Origin: Acinetobacter sp. ANC 3781
GTDB lineage: Bacteria > Pseudomonadota > Gammaproteobacteria > Pseudomonadales > Moraxellaceae
Direction of reading: 5' to 3'
DNA: 48,756 bases
Assembly (NCBI RefSeq): GCF_004331285.1
Contig: NZ_SJOH01000023.1
Coordinates: 1 to 48,756, forward strand
Below, piece by piece: positions 38,700 through 47,549 of the stretch (the first letter of the stretch is position 1; every line of letters starts with the position of its first letter). The notes beneath the pieces are model-generated. The model had not been told where the DNA came from and searched no databases. It saw nothing but the letters and a program-made list of their open reading frames with translations. The position numbers and the translations under genes are program-made.

Positions 38700-39917
38700 A
38701 TGGGTGCATTAGAGGGTATTCGCGTACTGGATTTAAGCCGCGTACTTGCAGGTCCTTGGTGTGGTCAAATCTTGGCGGATTTAGGCGCAGAAGTGATTAA
38801 AGTTGAACGTCCAAAAACGGGTGATGACACTCGTTTATGGGGTCCACCTTGGATGAAGAATAATCAAGGTGAGGACACACGTGAAGCGGCTTATTACCAA
38901 TCTACGAACCGAAATAAACTTTCCGTTGCGATTGATATTTCGACCGCTGAAGGTCAGGAACTAGTCCGCGCTTTAGCTGCAGACTCTGATGTAGTGATTG
39001 AAAATTATAAAGCCGGCTCGCTGAAAAAGTACGGACTGGATTACGATAGTTTAAGTGCCATTAACCCAAAACTGGTCTATTGCTCAATTACCGGTTTTGG
39101 TCAAACCGGACCACGTGCACCGGAACCGGGTTATGACTTTATCATCCAAGGTATGGGCGGGTTAATGTCTGTGACTGGTGAAAAAGATGACTTGCCAGGC
39201 GGTGGTCCACAAAAAGTAGGTGTGGCCTTTGCTGATCTAACCACGGGTCTGTATTCAACCATTGCCATTCAAGCAGCGTTGTTAAATCGTACCATTACTG
39301 GCTTAGGTCAACACGTTGATATGGCATTGCTTGATGTACAAGTGGCAACGCTTGCCAATCAAGGCATGAACTATTTAGCGTCAGGCAAAGTGCCAGGGCG
39401 CTATGGTAATGCGCATGCCAATATTGTGCCTTACCAAGTGTTTAAAGCAGCAGACCAAGACTTTATTATTGCTTGCGGCAATGACAAACAATTTGTGGCA
39501 TTAAGCAATGCGATTGGTTTGCCTGATTTACCTAACGATTCACGCTTTACCACTAACGCACTACGGATTAAACACCGCAGTGAAATTGGCGAGTTATTAT
39601 CTGCGCATTTCCTTGGCGATAATGCAAAACATTGGGTTGAAGTGATTCATGCGGTGAAAGTACCGGTTGGATTGATTAATAACCTTGAACAAGCTTTTGA
39701 AGAACCGCAAGTGAAAGCCCGAGATATGCTGGTTGAAATGCAGCATCCTTTAAAAGATAAGCTGAAAGTAATTGGTTCCCCAATCAAACTTTCTCGTACT
39801 CCAGTGGAATACAAGAAGGCACCGCCAATGCTGGGTGAACATACTAATGAAATTTTGGCGCGGGTAGCGGATGTTGAAAAATTAGCAGAACTGCGAAGCA
39901 AAGGTATTATTGGTTAA
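38700..39917 (+). CDS. Family III (CaiB/SUGCT-like) CoA-transferase
   Basis: A 405-residue family III CoA-transferase. The N-terminal MGALEGIRVLDLSRVLAGPW and the GADVIKVE-like segment are family hallmarks, and the catalytic aspartate is D146 in PGYDFIIQGMGG. SUGCT, a member of this family, moves CoA from succinyl-CoA to glutarate and adipate. In this operon it is the likely step that activates the free dicarboxylic acid, in place of the two-subunit DcaIJ transferase of ADP1. It follows the thiolase by 12 bases and ends with a terminator. Confidence 0.9.
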   Translation: MGALEGIRVLDLSRVLAGPWCGQILADLGAEVIKVERPKTGDDTRLWGPPWMKNNQGEDTREAAYYQSTNRNKLSVAIDISTAEGQELVRALAADSDVVIENYKAGSLKKYGLDYDSLSAINPKLVYCSITGFGQTGPRAPEPGYDFIIQGMGGLMSVTGEKDDLPGGGPQKVGVAFADLTTGLYSTIAIQAALLNRTITGLGQHVDMALLDVQVATLANQGMNYLASGKVPGRYGNAHANIVPYQVFKAADQDFIIACGNDKQFVALSNAIGLPDLPNDSRFTTNALRIKHRSEIGELLSAHFLGDNAKHWVEVIHAVKVPVGLINNLEQAFEEPQVKARDMLVEMQHPLKDKLKVIGSPIKLSRTPVEYKKAPPMLGEHTNEILARVADVEKLAELRSKGIIG

Positions 39918-39946
39918 TCCATCTTAAAAGCTTTATTAAAATGAAT

Positions 39947-39976
39947 AAAGAAGCAACTTTTACAAGTCGCTTCTTT
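39947..39976 (+). terminator. Terminator after the CoA-transferase gene
   Basis: AAAGAAGCAACTT and AAGTCGCTTCTTT pair at 12 of 13 positions around a four-base loop, followed by T-rich DNA. Confidence 0.75.
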
Positions 39977-40004
39977 GCTATTAATAGGATATTTATATTA
40001 TAAT

Positions 40005-40019
40005 TTTCGCAATGCGAAA
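40005..40019. promoter_or_regulatory. IclR-type operator, autoregulatory
   Basis: TTTCGCAATGCGAAA, an exact palindrome around one base, 27 bases upstream of the IclR gene start. It suggests autoregulation. Confidence 0.75.
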
Positions 40020-40046
40020 CAGAATTAAAGAAATTAGGCCATTTAA

Positions 40047-40892
40047 ATGACTGAAGTGACAGAATCGGAACAAGCGGAGAAGCTATTAGCTCCTTTACGA
40101 CATGAACTCCTGGATCCTATTGAGGATATGCAGGATGAAAATGATCGTCAATATATTACCGCTCTCGCCCGTGGTTTGGAACTGTTACGTTGTTTTACCC
40201 CAAAACATCAACATTTAGGTAATCAAGAACTCTCTCAAATGACAGGTTTGCCGAAACCGACCATTACCCGTTTAACTCATACACTGTCACGTTTGGGTTA
40301 TTTAAAACAAGTATCAAACTCAAGTAAATTTCAACTGTCTGTTGGCGTGCTCTCATTTGGTTATTCGATGTTGTCGAATCTTTCAATCCGTTCGATTGCT
40401 CATCCATACATGAAAGAATTAGCAGATTATGCAGGTGCAGCAGTTGCAATGGCAACTCGTGACCGCTTAAACATGATTTACTTAGATGTCGTGCAAGGCA
40501 AGGGTAGTGTTACTATGCGACGCCAAGTCGGTACCTATTTACCCATTCATTTAAGTTCTGTTGGTCGTGCATGTTTGGCAGCTATGCCAGAAGATGAGCG
40601 TGAATTTTTACTCAATGCCATTCGTGCCAAACACAAAGAAGACTGGATAAAAATAAATCGTGAGTTAGATAAGGCTTTTAAAGATTATCAAGATTTTGGA
40701 TATTGCTTCTCGGTCGGTGACTGGCATAAAGATGTGAATTCAGTGGCTGTACCTTATTATCACGATCAACATGGATTACTGGTATTTAACTGTGGTGGGC
40801 CAAGCTTTATTTTAAGCCGTGAAAAGCTGGAAGATGAAATCGCTCCGCGTTTAGTACATATGGTAAATAATATTCGTACAGATTTTGGCTAG
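40047..40892 (+). CDS. IclR-family regulator 1
   Basis: A 281-residue protein with an N-terminal winged helix-turn-helix (about 37-95; GNQELSQMTGLPKPTITRLTHTLSRLGYL) and a C-terminal GAF-like effector domain (about 105-275) containing AVAMATRDRLNMIYLDVV and SSVGRACLAAM. The group includes PcaR, PcaU and PobR, which sense aromatic and 3-oxoadipate intermediates. It follows the cassette A operon and is controlled by its own site. A paralogue is at 43727-44566. Its ligand is probably a dicarboxylate or its CoA ester. Confidence 0.88.
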   Translation: MTEVTESEQAEKLLAPLRHELLDPIEDMQDENDRQYITALARGLELLRCFTPKHQHLGNQELSQMTGLPKPTITRLTHTLSRLGYLKQVSNSSKFQLSVGVLSFGYSMLSNLSIRSIAHPYMKELADYAGAAVAMATRDRLNMIYLDVVQGKGSVTMRRQVGTYLPIHLSSVGRACLAAMPEDEREFLLNAIRAKHKEDWIKINRELDKAFKDYQDFGYCFSVGDWHKDVNSVAVPYYHDQHGLLVFNCGGPSFILSREKLEDEIAPRLVHMVNNIRTDFG

Positions 40893-40933
40893 TGGATATT
40901 AAGACGCTATACCTATTACTTAAATAATCACAT

Positions 40934-40970
40934 AAAGAGCAGTATCTATTCAAAAGATACCGCTCTTTTT
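40934..40970. terminator. Bidirectional terminator between IclR1 and thioesterase genes
   Basis: AAAGAGC-A-GTATCT and AGATAC-C-GCTCTTT form a long hairpin with one mismatch, followed by T residues on the plus strand, between convergent genes. Confidence 0.85.
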
Positions 40971-40972
40971 GT

Positions 40973-41407
40973 TTATTTTCGAATAATCATTAGGGTTGCG
41001 GTAGCATGCGCATAAATTTTATCATTTTCATCAATAATTTTGCCTTCAGTACTGACAATTGTCCGTCCAGCATTAATCAAGTGCCCAATGCCTCGATAGG
41101 TTTTTCCGACTTGCATGGGGCGAATCATTTTAATATTCAAGTCTACAGTCGCAAAGCGATTGCCTTTTTCCATAATGGAGTGGGCAACACCGCCCGTTAC
41201 GCTGTCTAGAACAGTGGCACAGAATCCACCATGCACGCCACCTTGTAAATTAATATGTTCTTCACCCGGTGTAACTTCATACACAACATATCCTTCTTGC
41301 ACATCCACTAGTTTCATAGGAATGGTCTTGGCCATCGGTGCATGTGGAATTTCACCATTTTTAAGTGCATTAAGTGCTTCAATTCCTGAATATTGGTCAG
41401 TCAGCAT
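40973..41407 (-). CDS. PaaI-family hotdog thioesterase
   Basis: A 144-residue hotdog-fold thioesterase. The HGGFCATVLDSVTGGVAHS segment around residues 59-77 is the usual active-site helix region, with D68 as the likely catalytic acid, and VDLNIKMIRPM follows. Such enzymes hydrolyse acyl-CoA to free CoA when intermediates pile up. AAGGA lies eight bases before the ATG. A degraded operator (41479-41493) lies 72 bases upstream, which suggests membership of the same regulon. Confidence 0.85.
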   Translation of the reverse strand: MLTDQYSGIEALNALKNGEIPHAPMAKTIPMKLVDVQEGYVVYEVTPGEEHINLQGGVHGGFCATVLDSVTGGVAHSIMEKGNRFATVDLNIKMIRPMQVGKTYRGIGHLINAGRTIVSTEGKIIDENDKIYAHATATLMIIRK

Positions 41408-41478
41408 TCCTTTATTCCTTGTCCTGTCTTTTTCGATTTATTGAAAAATAACATAATCTGGAAATTTATAAAATAAAA

Positions 41479-41493
41479 TTTTGTATTGCAAAA
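41479..41493. promoter_or_regulatory. Degraded IclR-type operator at the thioesterase
   Basis: TTTTGTATTGCAAAA has the spacing and outer bases of the regulon site but TG/CA instead of CG/CG at the key steps. It would be a weak or lost site. Confidence 0.45.
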
Positions 41494-41713
41494 TATTTAA
41501 TTCTTATATGAGTTTTTCGCTGTTTTTTATAGAAAAATGAGAAAGATAAAAATGATTTTATTCAGATATTTTTATTCATCATTAATTAAACGAGAAAATA
41601 TGGCAGATTCTCAAAGATTAAATGACTCTGTTTAGATAGAAATGTATAAAATTTAATCAAAAAAAACGGATTGATGTGCTTTTTGTAGTAAATAGTAAAT
41701 ATATGGAATATTA

Positions 41714-41728
41714 TTTCGTTATGCGAAA
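41714..41728. promoter_or_regulatory. IclR-type operator at the long acyl-CoA dehydrogenase
   Basis: TTTCGTTATGCGAAA, a near-perfect palindrome 133 bases upstream of the dehydrogenase ATG. Confidence 0.7.
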
Positions 41729-41861
41729 TTATTTCTATGATGTGAAAAAATCACGCCGTTATAAATGTGAAATATTCATTTTAAAGATCACAAGAACATT
41801 GGAACTACTCTGCCAAATATTTAAAAATTTTAGCAGGGAATATAAAAGGAAGGATTAAACA

Positions 41862-43664
41862 ATGCCAGATTATATTGCACCGCGTCGAGATATGAACTTT
41901 GTCTTAAATGAAGTGCTCAACATTGAAGAAACTTATTCTGGTTTTGAATATTACCAAGACAAAGTGTCGGCTGAATTATTTAATCAATATTTAGATGTCG
42001 CAGCAGATTTTTGCCAAAATGAAATTCTGCCCTTAAATGCAGTAGGCGACCGTCAAGGTTGTACTTTAAAAGATGGGATTGTGACTACACCAGACGGTTT
42101 TAAAGCAGCTTATAATAAATATGTTGAATTAGGTTTCCCATCCTTAACTGCACGTGAAGAATTTGGTGGTCAAGGTTTACCAAACTTACTTCGTACCGCA
42201 ATTCAGGAAATGACTACGGCGTGTAACTGGGCATGGGGCATGTACCCAAGTTTATCGCATGGTGCTATGCGCACGATTAATCACCATGGGACAGAACAAC
42301 AAAAACAAATTTATCTGCCGAAATTAATTAGCGGGCAATGGACAGGAACCATGTGCTTAACAGAAGCACAAGCAGGTTCAGACTTGGGGCAAGTTCGTAC
42401 CAAGGCTGTACCAAATGAAGATGGCAGCTATGCGATTAGCGGTGAAAAAATCTTTATTTCTGCAGGCGATCATGATTTGGCAGAAAATATTGTGCATATT
42501 GTACTGGCTCGCTTGCCAAATGCACCTGAGGGTACACGCGGTATTTCTCTATTTATTGTTCCAAAATTTAATGTGGATGCAGAGGGTAATAAAGCTGATC
42601 GTAATAATGTGGTATGCAGTTCGCTTGAACATAAAATGGGCATTCATGGTAACGCGACCTGTGTTCTAAATTTTGATGCTGCACGTGGCTATTTGATTGG
42701 TCCGGAGCATAAAGGTTTACTGTGTATGTTTACTTTTATGAACGCAGCGCGTTTAAGTACCGCAACCCAAGGTTTAGCCATTTCTGAAGCAAGTTATCAA
42801 GGTGCTTTGTCTTATGCCAAAGATCGCCTGGCTTTACGTGCGCTTGGTGGTGCAAAATTCCCTGAAAAAGCAGCCGATCCGATTATTGTCCATCCTGCAG
42901 TACGCAGTATGTTGCTGACCCAAAAAGCCTTTGCCGAAGGAGGCCGTATATTAACGTATTTAATTGCACATTGGGTCGATGTAGCAGGGGTAACTCAGGA
43001 TGCGGCTGAAAAGAAAAAAATTGAAGATCTGCTCGCTTTATTAACTCCAATTGCCAAAGCTTTCTTAACGGAAATGGGCGTGGAATGTTCTAAACATGGT
43101 ATGCAAGTGTTTGGCGGTCATGGTTATATTTCTGAACATGGGATGGAACAGTTGGCGCGTGATATGCGTATTGCCTGTCTATATGAGGGCACTACCGAAA
43201 TTCAGGCGATTGACTTGCTCGGTCGTAAAATCTTGAAATCAGAGGGTGTTCTTTTAAATAATTTCACCGATATGATTGAACATTTTATCGCGAAACATCA
43301 AAACCAGACGGGTATTCAATCCTTGTTAAACAAGTTGTCTGAATTATTGACAGAATGGAAAAATCTGACTGATTTTATTGCGAAAAAAGCCAAAACCAAC
43401 CCTGACGAAACAGGTGCAGCCTCTGTCGATTATCTGTATTTCTCTGGCTATGTGACACTGGCTTATGTATGGGCTAAAGCGGCACAGGTTGCACAAAGTC
43501 AAATTACAGCAGGCTCAACAGATGAGTTTTATCAAGCAAAACTGGCGACTGCGCAATTTTATTACAGTAAATTGTTAAACCGCACTAAAACGCATGCCGC
43601 TAATATTTTAGAAGGCGGTGAGGTCGTGTTCAGATTAGACCCTGAAGCATTTAAATTTGATTAA
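41862..43664 (+). CDS. Long (600-residue) acyl-CoA dehydrogenase
   Basis: A 600-residue flavoprotein of the large acyl-CoA dehydrogenase class with an extra C-terminal domain (about 455-600), as in DmdC-like and long-chain FadE-like enzymes. Visible are MCLTEAQAGSDLGQ, KIFISAGDHDLAENIVH, and the catalytic glutamate in CLYEGTTEIQAIDLLGRK near residue 445. It starts after GGAAGGA with seven bases of spacing. It stands alone between the two cassettes under an IclR-type site, so it may handle a longer or different acyl-CoA for the same pathway. Substrate unknown. Confidence 0.88.
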   Translation: MPDYIAPRRDMNFVLNEVLNIEETYSGFEYYQDKVSAELFNQYLDVAADFCQNEILPLNAVGDRQGCTLKDGIVTTPDGFKAAYNKYVELGFPSLTAREEFGGQGLPNLLRTAIQEMTTACNWAWGMYPSLSHGAMRTINHHGTEQQKQIYLPKLISGQWTGTMCLTEAQAGSDLGQVRTKAVPNEDGSYAISGEKIFISAGDHDLAENIVHIVLARLPNAPEGTRGISLFIVPKFNVDAEGNKADRNNVVCSSLEHKMGIHGNATCVLNFDAARGYLIGPEHKGLLCMFTFMNAARLSTATQGLAISEASYQGALSYAKDRLALRALGGAKFPEKAADPIIVHPAVRSMLLTQKAFAEGGRILTYLIAHWVDVAGVTQDAAEKKKIEDLLALLTPIAKAFLTEMGVECSKHGMQVFGGHGYISEHGMEQLARDMRIACLYEGTTEIQAIDLLGRKILKSEGVLLNNFTDMIEHFIAKHQNQTGIQSLLNKLSELLTEWKNLTDFIAKKAKTNPDETGAASVDYLYFSGYVTLAYVWAKAAQVAQSQITAGSTDEFYQAKLATAQFYYSKLLNRTKTHAANILEGGEVVFRLDPEAFKFD

Positions 43665-43685
43665 TAAATTAATCAAATTGCATAA

Positions 43686-43710
43686 AAGAAGCGCCATTTA
43701 GGCGCTTCTT
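43686..43710. terminator. Bidirectional terminator between dehydrogenase and IclR2
   Basis: AAGAAGCGCC and GGCGCTTCTT pair exactly around ATTTA between convergent genes. Confidence 0.88.
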
Positions 43711-43726
43711 ATTTATCTGAAATTTT

Positions 43727-44566
43727 TTAGTTGTTATTTAAGGTACTGGAAATATTATTGACCATATGAATTAAGCGTGGCCCGATCTCATTTTCCAGCT
43801 TTTCCTGATCCAGCAAATAACTTGGCGCGCCACAGTTAAACACCAAAATGCCATGTTGCGGATGAATCAGCGGTACCGCCACCGAATTGACATCTTTGGC
43901 CCAGTCACCAATAGACAGACAATAACCATAATCTTGATAATCGCGAACTGCACGTTCTAAATTACGCTTAATACTCGGCCAACTGTCTTCATTTCTTTTT
44001 TTAATCGCATCAAATAAATAATGGCGCTCTTTCTCAACCATAGCAGCCAAACATGCCCGGCCCATCGCACTACTATGAATAGGTAAAGTTGAGCCAATCG
44101 GACGACGCATGGTGAGTGTAGAATCTGTATGCACTACATTCAGATAGATCATGTTTAATCGGTCGCGTGTCGCCATCGCTACTGGTGCCTGTGCATATTT
44201 AGACATTTCCTCCATAAAAGGTTGTGCCTGAGTGCGTGCAGAGATATTGGACAGTGCTGAATAGCCTAATGCCAATACACCAACATCGAGTAAATATTTG
44301 GTGGTATTGGGTAATTGCTTTAAATAGCCCAAAGAAACCAAGGTACTGGTAATACGTGCCACGGTCGGTTTAGGAAGATTGGTCAGATGTGCAATTTCCT
44401 GATTGCCTAGCAATTGATTGGTTGATGAAAAACAACGTAGGATTTCTAGCCCACGTGCAATTGAAGCAATAAATTGTGGATTGTTTTCGCGATGAATATG
44501 AGAAATGGGGTCTAAACGTATTTCATCAAAGTTGGAACTTTCACCTGATTTATTTTTTAATGTCAT
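43727..44566 (-). CDS. IclR-family regulator 2
   Basis: A 279-residue paralogue of the regulator at 40047, similar end to end (shared MATRDRLNMIYL, MGRACLAAM or VGRACLAAM, and DVNSVAVP). Its recognition helix KPTVARITSTLVSLGYL differs at several positions from KPTITRLTHTLSRLGYL of regulator 1. The ATG at 44566 is chosen; a TTG at 44578 is possible, and neither has a clear ribosome site. It lies after the cassette B thiolase, as regulator 1 follows cassette A. A degraded operator lies upstream at 44615-44629. Confidence 0.86.
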   Translation of the reverse strand: MTLKNKSGESSNFDEIRLDPISHIHRENNPQFIASIARGLEILRCFSSTNQLLGNQEIAHLTNLPKPTVARITSTLVSLGYLKQLPNTTKYLLDVGVLALGYSALSNISARTQAQPFMEEMSKYAQAPVAMATRDRLNMIYLNVVHTDSTLTMRRPIGSTLPIHSSAMGRACLAAMVEKERHYLFDAIKKRNEDSWPSIKRNLERAVRDYQDYGYCLSIGDWAKDVNSVAVPLIHPQHGILVFNCGAPSYLLDQEKLENEIGPRLIHMVNNISSTLNNN

Positions 44567-44614
44567 GTTGAGGTACAATCAAATAGATAACTATAAAATA
44601 TAATAACAACTAAA

Positions 44615-44629
44615 TTTCACGATACAAAA
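44615..44629. promoter_or_regulatory. Degraded IclR-type operator at IclR2
   Basis: TTTCACGATACAAAA matches the TTTCG-N5-CGAAA pattern with two mismatches, 48 bases upstream of the IclR2 start. Confidence 0.35.
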
Positions 44630-44711
44630 TAAATGTCTAATTATCTAGTTTTATTAAGATGAATGACCATCCATTTTTTAATATCTTTTATGAAATGAAT
44701 GTTACATAAAA

Positions 44712-44741
44712 TTAAGCGGCTGAATAACCACAGCCGCTTAA
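44712..44741 (-). terminator. Terminator after the cassette B thiolase
   Basis: TTAAGCGGCTG and CAGCCGCTTAA pair exactly around an eight-base loop, 30 bases beyond the thiolase stop on the minus strand, followed there by ATTTT. Confidence 0.75.
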
Positions 44742-44771
44742 CAAGAGTTCAAGGCTTACTGAAAAGAATAC

Positions 44772-45977
44772 TCAGCCTACGTTTTCAATCACCATGGCCA
44801 AGCCTTGGCCAACGCCAATGCATAAGCTGACTACAGCATATTTTTTTCCTATACGCTGTAATTGGCGTGCAGTGGTTAATGCAAGACGTGCACCTGAAGC
44901 ACCTAATGGATGGCCGAGTGCAATGGCACCCCCATTTGGATTGACACGTGGATCATCCGACTCAATCCCTAAGCCTTTTAAACAAGACAGCACTTGAGAT
45001 GCGAAAGCTTCATTAATTTCAATGATATCCAAATCATCTAAAGTCAAACCGGCACGTGCAACCGCTTTTTTAATGGCTTCAATTGGACCTGCGCCCATAA
45101 TACGCGGTTCAATACCTGCTGCTGCTGCAGACAAAATTCTAGCCATTGGCTTTAGGCCATATTTTTGCTGTACCGCTTCGCTACCAATCAGTACTGCAGC
45201 TGCACCATCATTAATGCCGGAAGCATTTCCTGCAGTAACCACACCACCTTCAAAAAGTGGTTTCAGTTTTTGCAATGCTTCGAAATTTGAACTTGGACGA
45301 GGGTGCTCATCTTCAACTACTGATTTTGGCGGTAATTTACGTCCTTGAGAAACTTCCACTGCGGTAATTTCATCTTCAAAAAAACCGCCCTGTTTCGCAG
45401 CTTCATATTTGGCTTGTGACGCTGCAGCAAATGCATCTGCCTGTTCACGGCTGATACCAAACTCTACCGCAACATTATCACCTGTTTCCGGCATGCTATG
45501 ACCGCCAAATTGCTTGACAATCTGTGGGTTAGGGAAGCGTGAACCAATGGTGGTGTCATAAATTTTTGCTTCGCGGCTATAAGCAGATTCAGCTTTTGCC
45601 ATCACGAAAGGCGCGCGTGTCATTGACTCGACACCACCGGCAATATACAAATCACCTTCACCACAAGTAATGGCGCGAGCAGAATCAATGATAGCGCCCA
45701 AGCCTGAAGCACATAAGCGGTTAACGGTTTGACCCGGAACAGTGACCGGTAATCCTGCCAAAAGAGCTGCATGACGTGCCACATTACGGCTGTCTTCACC
45801 GGCCTGATTGGTGCTGCCAAAAATCACATCTTCTACATCTGCACCTGGAATGCCTGTTTTTTCAACCAGACGGCGAATCACTAAACCGGCTAAATCATCC
45901 GGGCGAATTGTAGCTAAGCTACCTGCATGACGACCAAAAGGAGTACGTAATCCATCATAAATATAAGCGTTTAACAT
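44772..45977 (-). CDS. 3-Oxoadipyl-CoA-type thiolase, cassette B
   Basis: A 401-residue thiolase with C89 in VNRLCASGL, GHPLGASGAR and SLCIGVGQG, parallel to the cassette A enzyme over its whole length. It differs mainly in the loop around residues 128-160 and in the N-terminal helix. It is the last enzyme of the minus-strand hydratase-dehydrogenase-thiolase operon, 34 bases after the dehydrogenase. It likely serves the same chemistry on a substrate of another chain length. Confidence 0.92.
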   Translation of the reverse strand: MLNAYIYDGLRTPFGRHAGSLATIRPDDLAGLVIRRLVEKTGIPGADVEDVIFGSTNQAGEDSRNVARHAALLAGLPVTVPGQTVNRLCASGLGAIIDSARAITCGEGDLYIAGGVESMTRAPFVMAKAESAYSREAKIYDTTIGSRFPNPQIVKQFGGHSMPETGDNVAVEFGISREQADAFAAASQAKYEAAKQGGFFEDEITAVEVSQGRKLPPKSVVEDEHPRPSSNFEALQKLKPLFEGGVVTAGNASGINDGAAAVLIGSEAVQQKYGLKPMARILSAAAAGIEPRIMGAGPIEAIKKAVARAGLTLDDLDIIEINEAFASQVLSCLKGLGIESDDPRVNPNGGAIALGHPLGASGARLALTTARQLQRIGKKYAVVSLCIGVGQGLAMVIENVG

Positions 45978-46011
45978 TTTTTTTTCCTTGAAGAATTTTG
46001 ATATTAAAGTT

Positions 46012-47529
46012 TTAAGCGGTAAAAGTTAAAGATTGGTTAAGCTTGACACGACGTTGCAACCAAGGACTTGGGCGATAACGCGGGTCTGCGGTAATTTGAG
46101 TCATGCGCTCCAAAATAAGCAGAATTTTTGCAGGGCCGAGCACATCTCCCCAGCTAATTGGACCATGTGGATAGCCTAGCCCTAAGCGTACCGCAGCATT
46201 AATGTCATCGACTGTGGCAACCCCTTGCTGGGCAATATCACAGGCTAAATTAATCACCATCGCAATCACGCGCTGTGCAACAAAACCGACACTTTCCTGA
46301 ATTACGGTGACGCTATTACCATCCAGATTGAAAATGGAATGTGCTGTCTGGCTCAATTTTTGTTGGGTAATCAGACTTGGCATTAAGGTACGATGAGCAT
46401 TTAAACCGTTAATTAAGTCGATAGCGACAGTACGTGTAGGATCGAGGTTTAGGCGCTGGATGCTTGAGCTGGTATCTTCACCATAACTTGCCACTAAAAT
46501 CAGACTGTCCGCTGCCGGATAATCTTGCGTATCCATTTTAATTTGATGCGTATTTAGATAGTCGGTTAATGCCTGACGGTCTGCTTCAAAATCTGCCGCA
46601 ATCCAGACGGCAGGGTATTCAGCCAATTTTTCAACTCGAATTGCCGGCTGTTCATCTAGTTTTTGTCCCGCTGGATAACGGTAAAAACCTTGACCCGTTT
46701 TACGCCCCAGTTGATTGGCAATCAGCATTTGTTTAGTGAGTACATTGGGACGGTAGCGCGGTTCTTGATAATATTGCTCATAAACCGATTCCATCACTGG
46801 ATGAGATACATCCAAACCGGTTAAATCGAGCAGCTCGAAAGGTCCCATTTTAAAGCCAAGATTTTGTTTTAAAATTCGATCAATTTCGTGAATGCTGGCG
46901 ACATTTTCATTAAGAATTTTTAAAGATTCGGTGCCGTAAGCACGACCGGCATGATTGATAATAAATCCGGGTGTATCTTTTGCAACCACAGGTCGATGTC
47001 CCATTTTATAAGACAAATCGACTAAGGTACTGACAATCTCGGGTTGAGTACGGATGCCGGGAATCACTTCCACTACTTTCATGAGAGGTACTGGATTAAA
47101 GAAGTGATAACCTGCGATACGTTCAGGATGTTGGCTTTGCGATGCAATTGCAGTAATGGAAAGTGACGAAGTGTTCGAAGCAATAATGGTATTTTCCGGG
47201 ACCAATGCTTCTAGCTGCTTGATCAGTTCTTGCTTAACTGAAAGATTTTCAACAATTGCTTCAATAACAAGATCACAATTTTTAAGTTCATCTAAACTTT
47301 GTGCGATCACTAAATTGGCCAGTGCTTGCTGAGCAGATTCCGCAGTAATTTTATTTTTTTCCACCAGTTTATTTAAAGTTTCCTGTAGCTTTTCAGCTGC
47401 TGTTTGGGCAGCACCTGCTTTGGCATCATATAAATACACGTGATGATTGGACTGCAGGACAATTTGGGTAATTCCTGTACCCATGATGCCGGAACCGATA
47501 ATGCCAATCGTGGCAATTTGAATGGACAT
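46012..47529 (-). CDS. 3-Hydroxyacyl-CoA dehydrogenase (PaaH/DcaH type), cassette B
   Basis: A 505-residue enzyme, the same length as its cassette A counterpart. The Rossmann loop is GSGIMGTGITQIV, the catalytic histidine is in HFFNPVPLMKVVEVI, and DTPGFIINHAGRAYG, ESVGFVAQRVIAMVINLACD and YPHGPISWGD are all kept. It lies 20 bases after the hydratase. Both cassettes keep all catalytic residues, so neither copy looks like a decaying duplicate. Confidence 0.92.
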   Translation of the reverse strand: MSIQIATIGIIGSGIMGTGITQIVLQSNHHVYLYDAKAGAAQTAAEKLQETLNKLVEKNKITAESAQQALANLVIAQSLDELKNCDLVIEAIVENLSVKQELIKQLEALVPENTIIASNTSSLSITAIASQSQHPERIAGYHFFNPVPLMKVVEVIPGIRTQPEIVSTLVDLSYKMGHRPVVAKDTPGFIINHAGRAYGTESLKILNENVASIHEIDRILKQNLGFKMGPFELLDLTGLDVSHPVMESVYEQYYQEPRYRPNVLTKQMLIANQLGRKTGQGFYRYPAGQKLDEQPAIRVEKLAEYPAVWIAADFEADRQALTDYLNTHQIKMDTQDYPAADSLILVASYGEDTSSSIQRLNLDPTRTVAIDLINGLNAHRTLMPSLITQQKLSQTAHSIFNLDGNSVTVIQESVGFVAQRVIAMVINLACDIAQQGVATVDDINAAVRLGLGYPHGPISWGDVLGPAKILLILERMTQITADPRYRPSPWLQRRVKLNQSLTFTA

Positions 47530-47549
47530 AAAAGCTTTCCCTAAATAAT

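Larger units (their letters stand above)
41408..41861. other. 454-base divergent promoter region
   Basis: An AT-rich gap between the thioesterase and the long acyl-CoA dehydrogenase genes. It holds two IclR-type sites (41479-41493 degraded, 41714-41728 good). A 60-codon open frame here is lysine- and tyrosine-rich, overlaps the operator and lacks support. Confidence 0.6.

Noticed and set aside
41676..41858. A 60-codon open frame before the long dehydrogenase
   Set aside because: It overlaps the operator at 41714, has biased Lys/Tyr/Phe composition of AT-rich DNA, and lacks a ribosome site or known motif.
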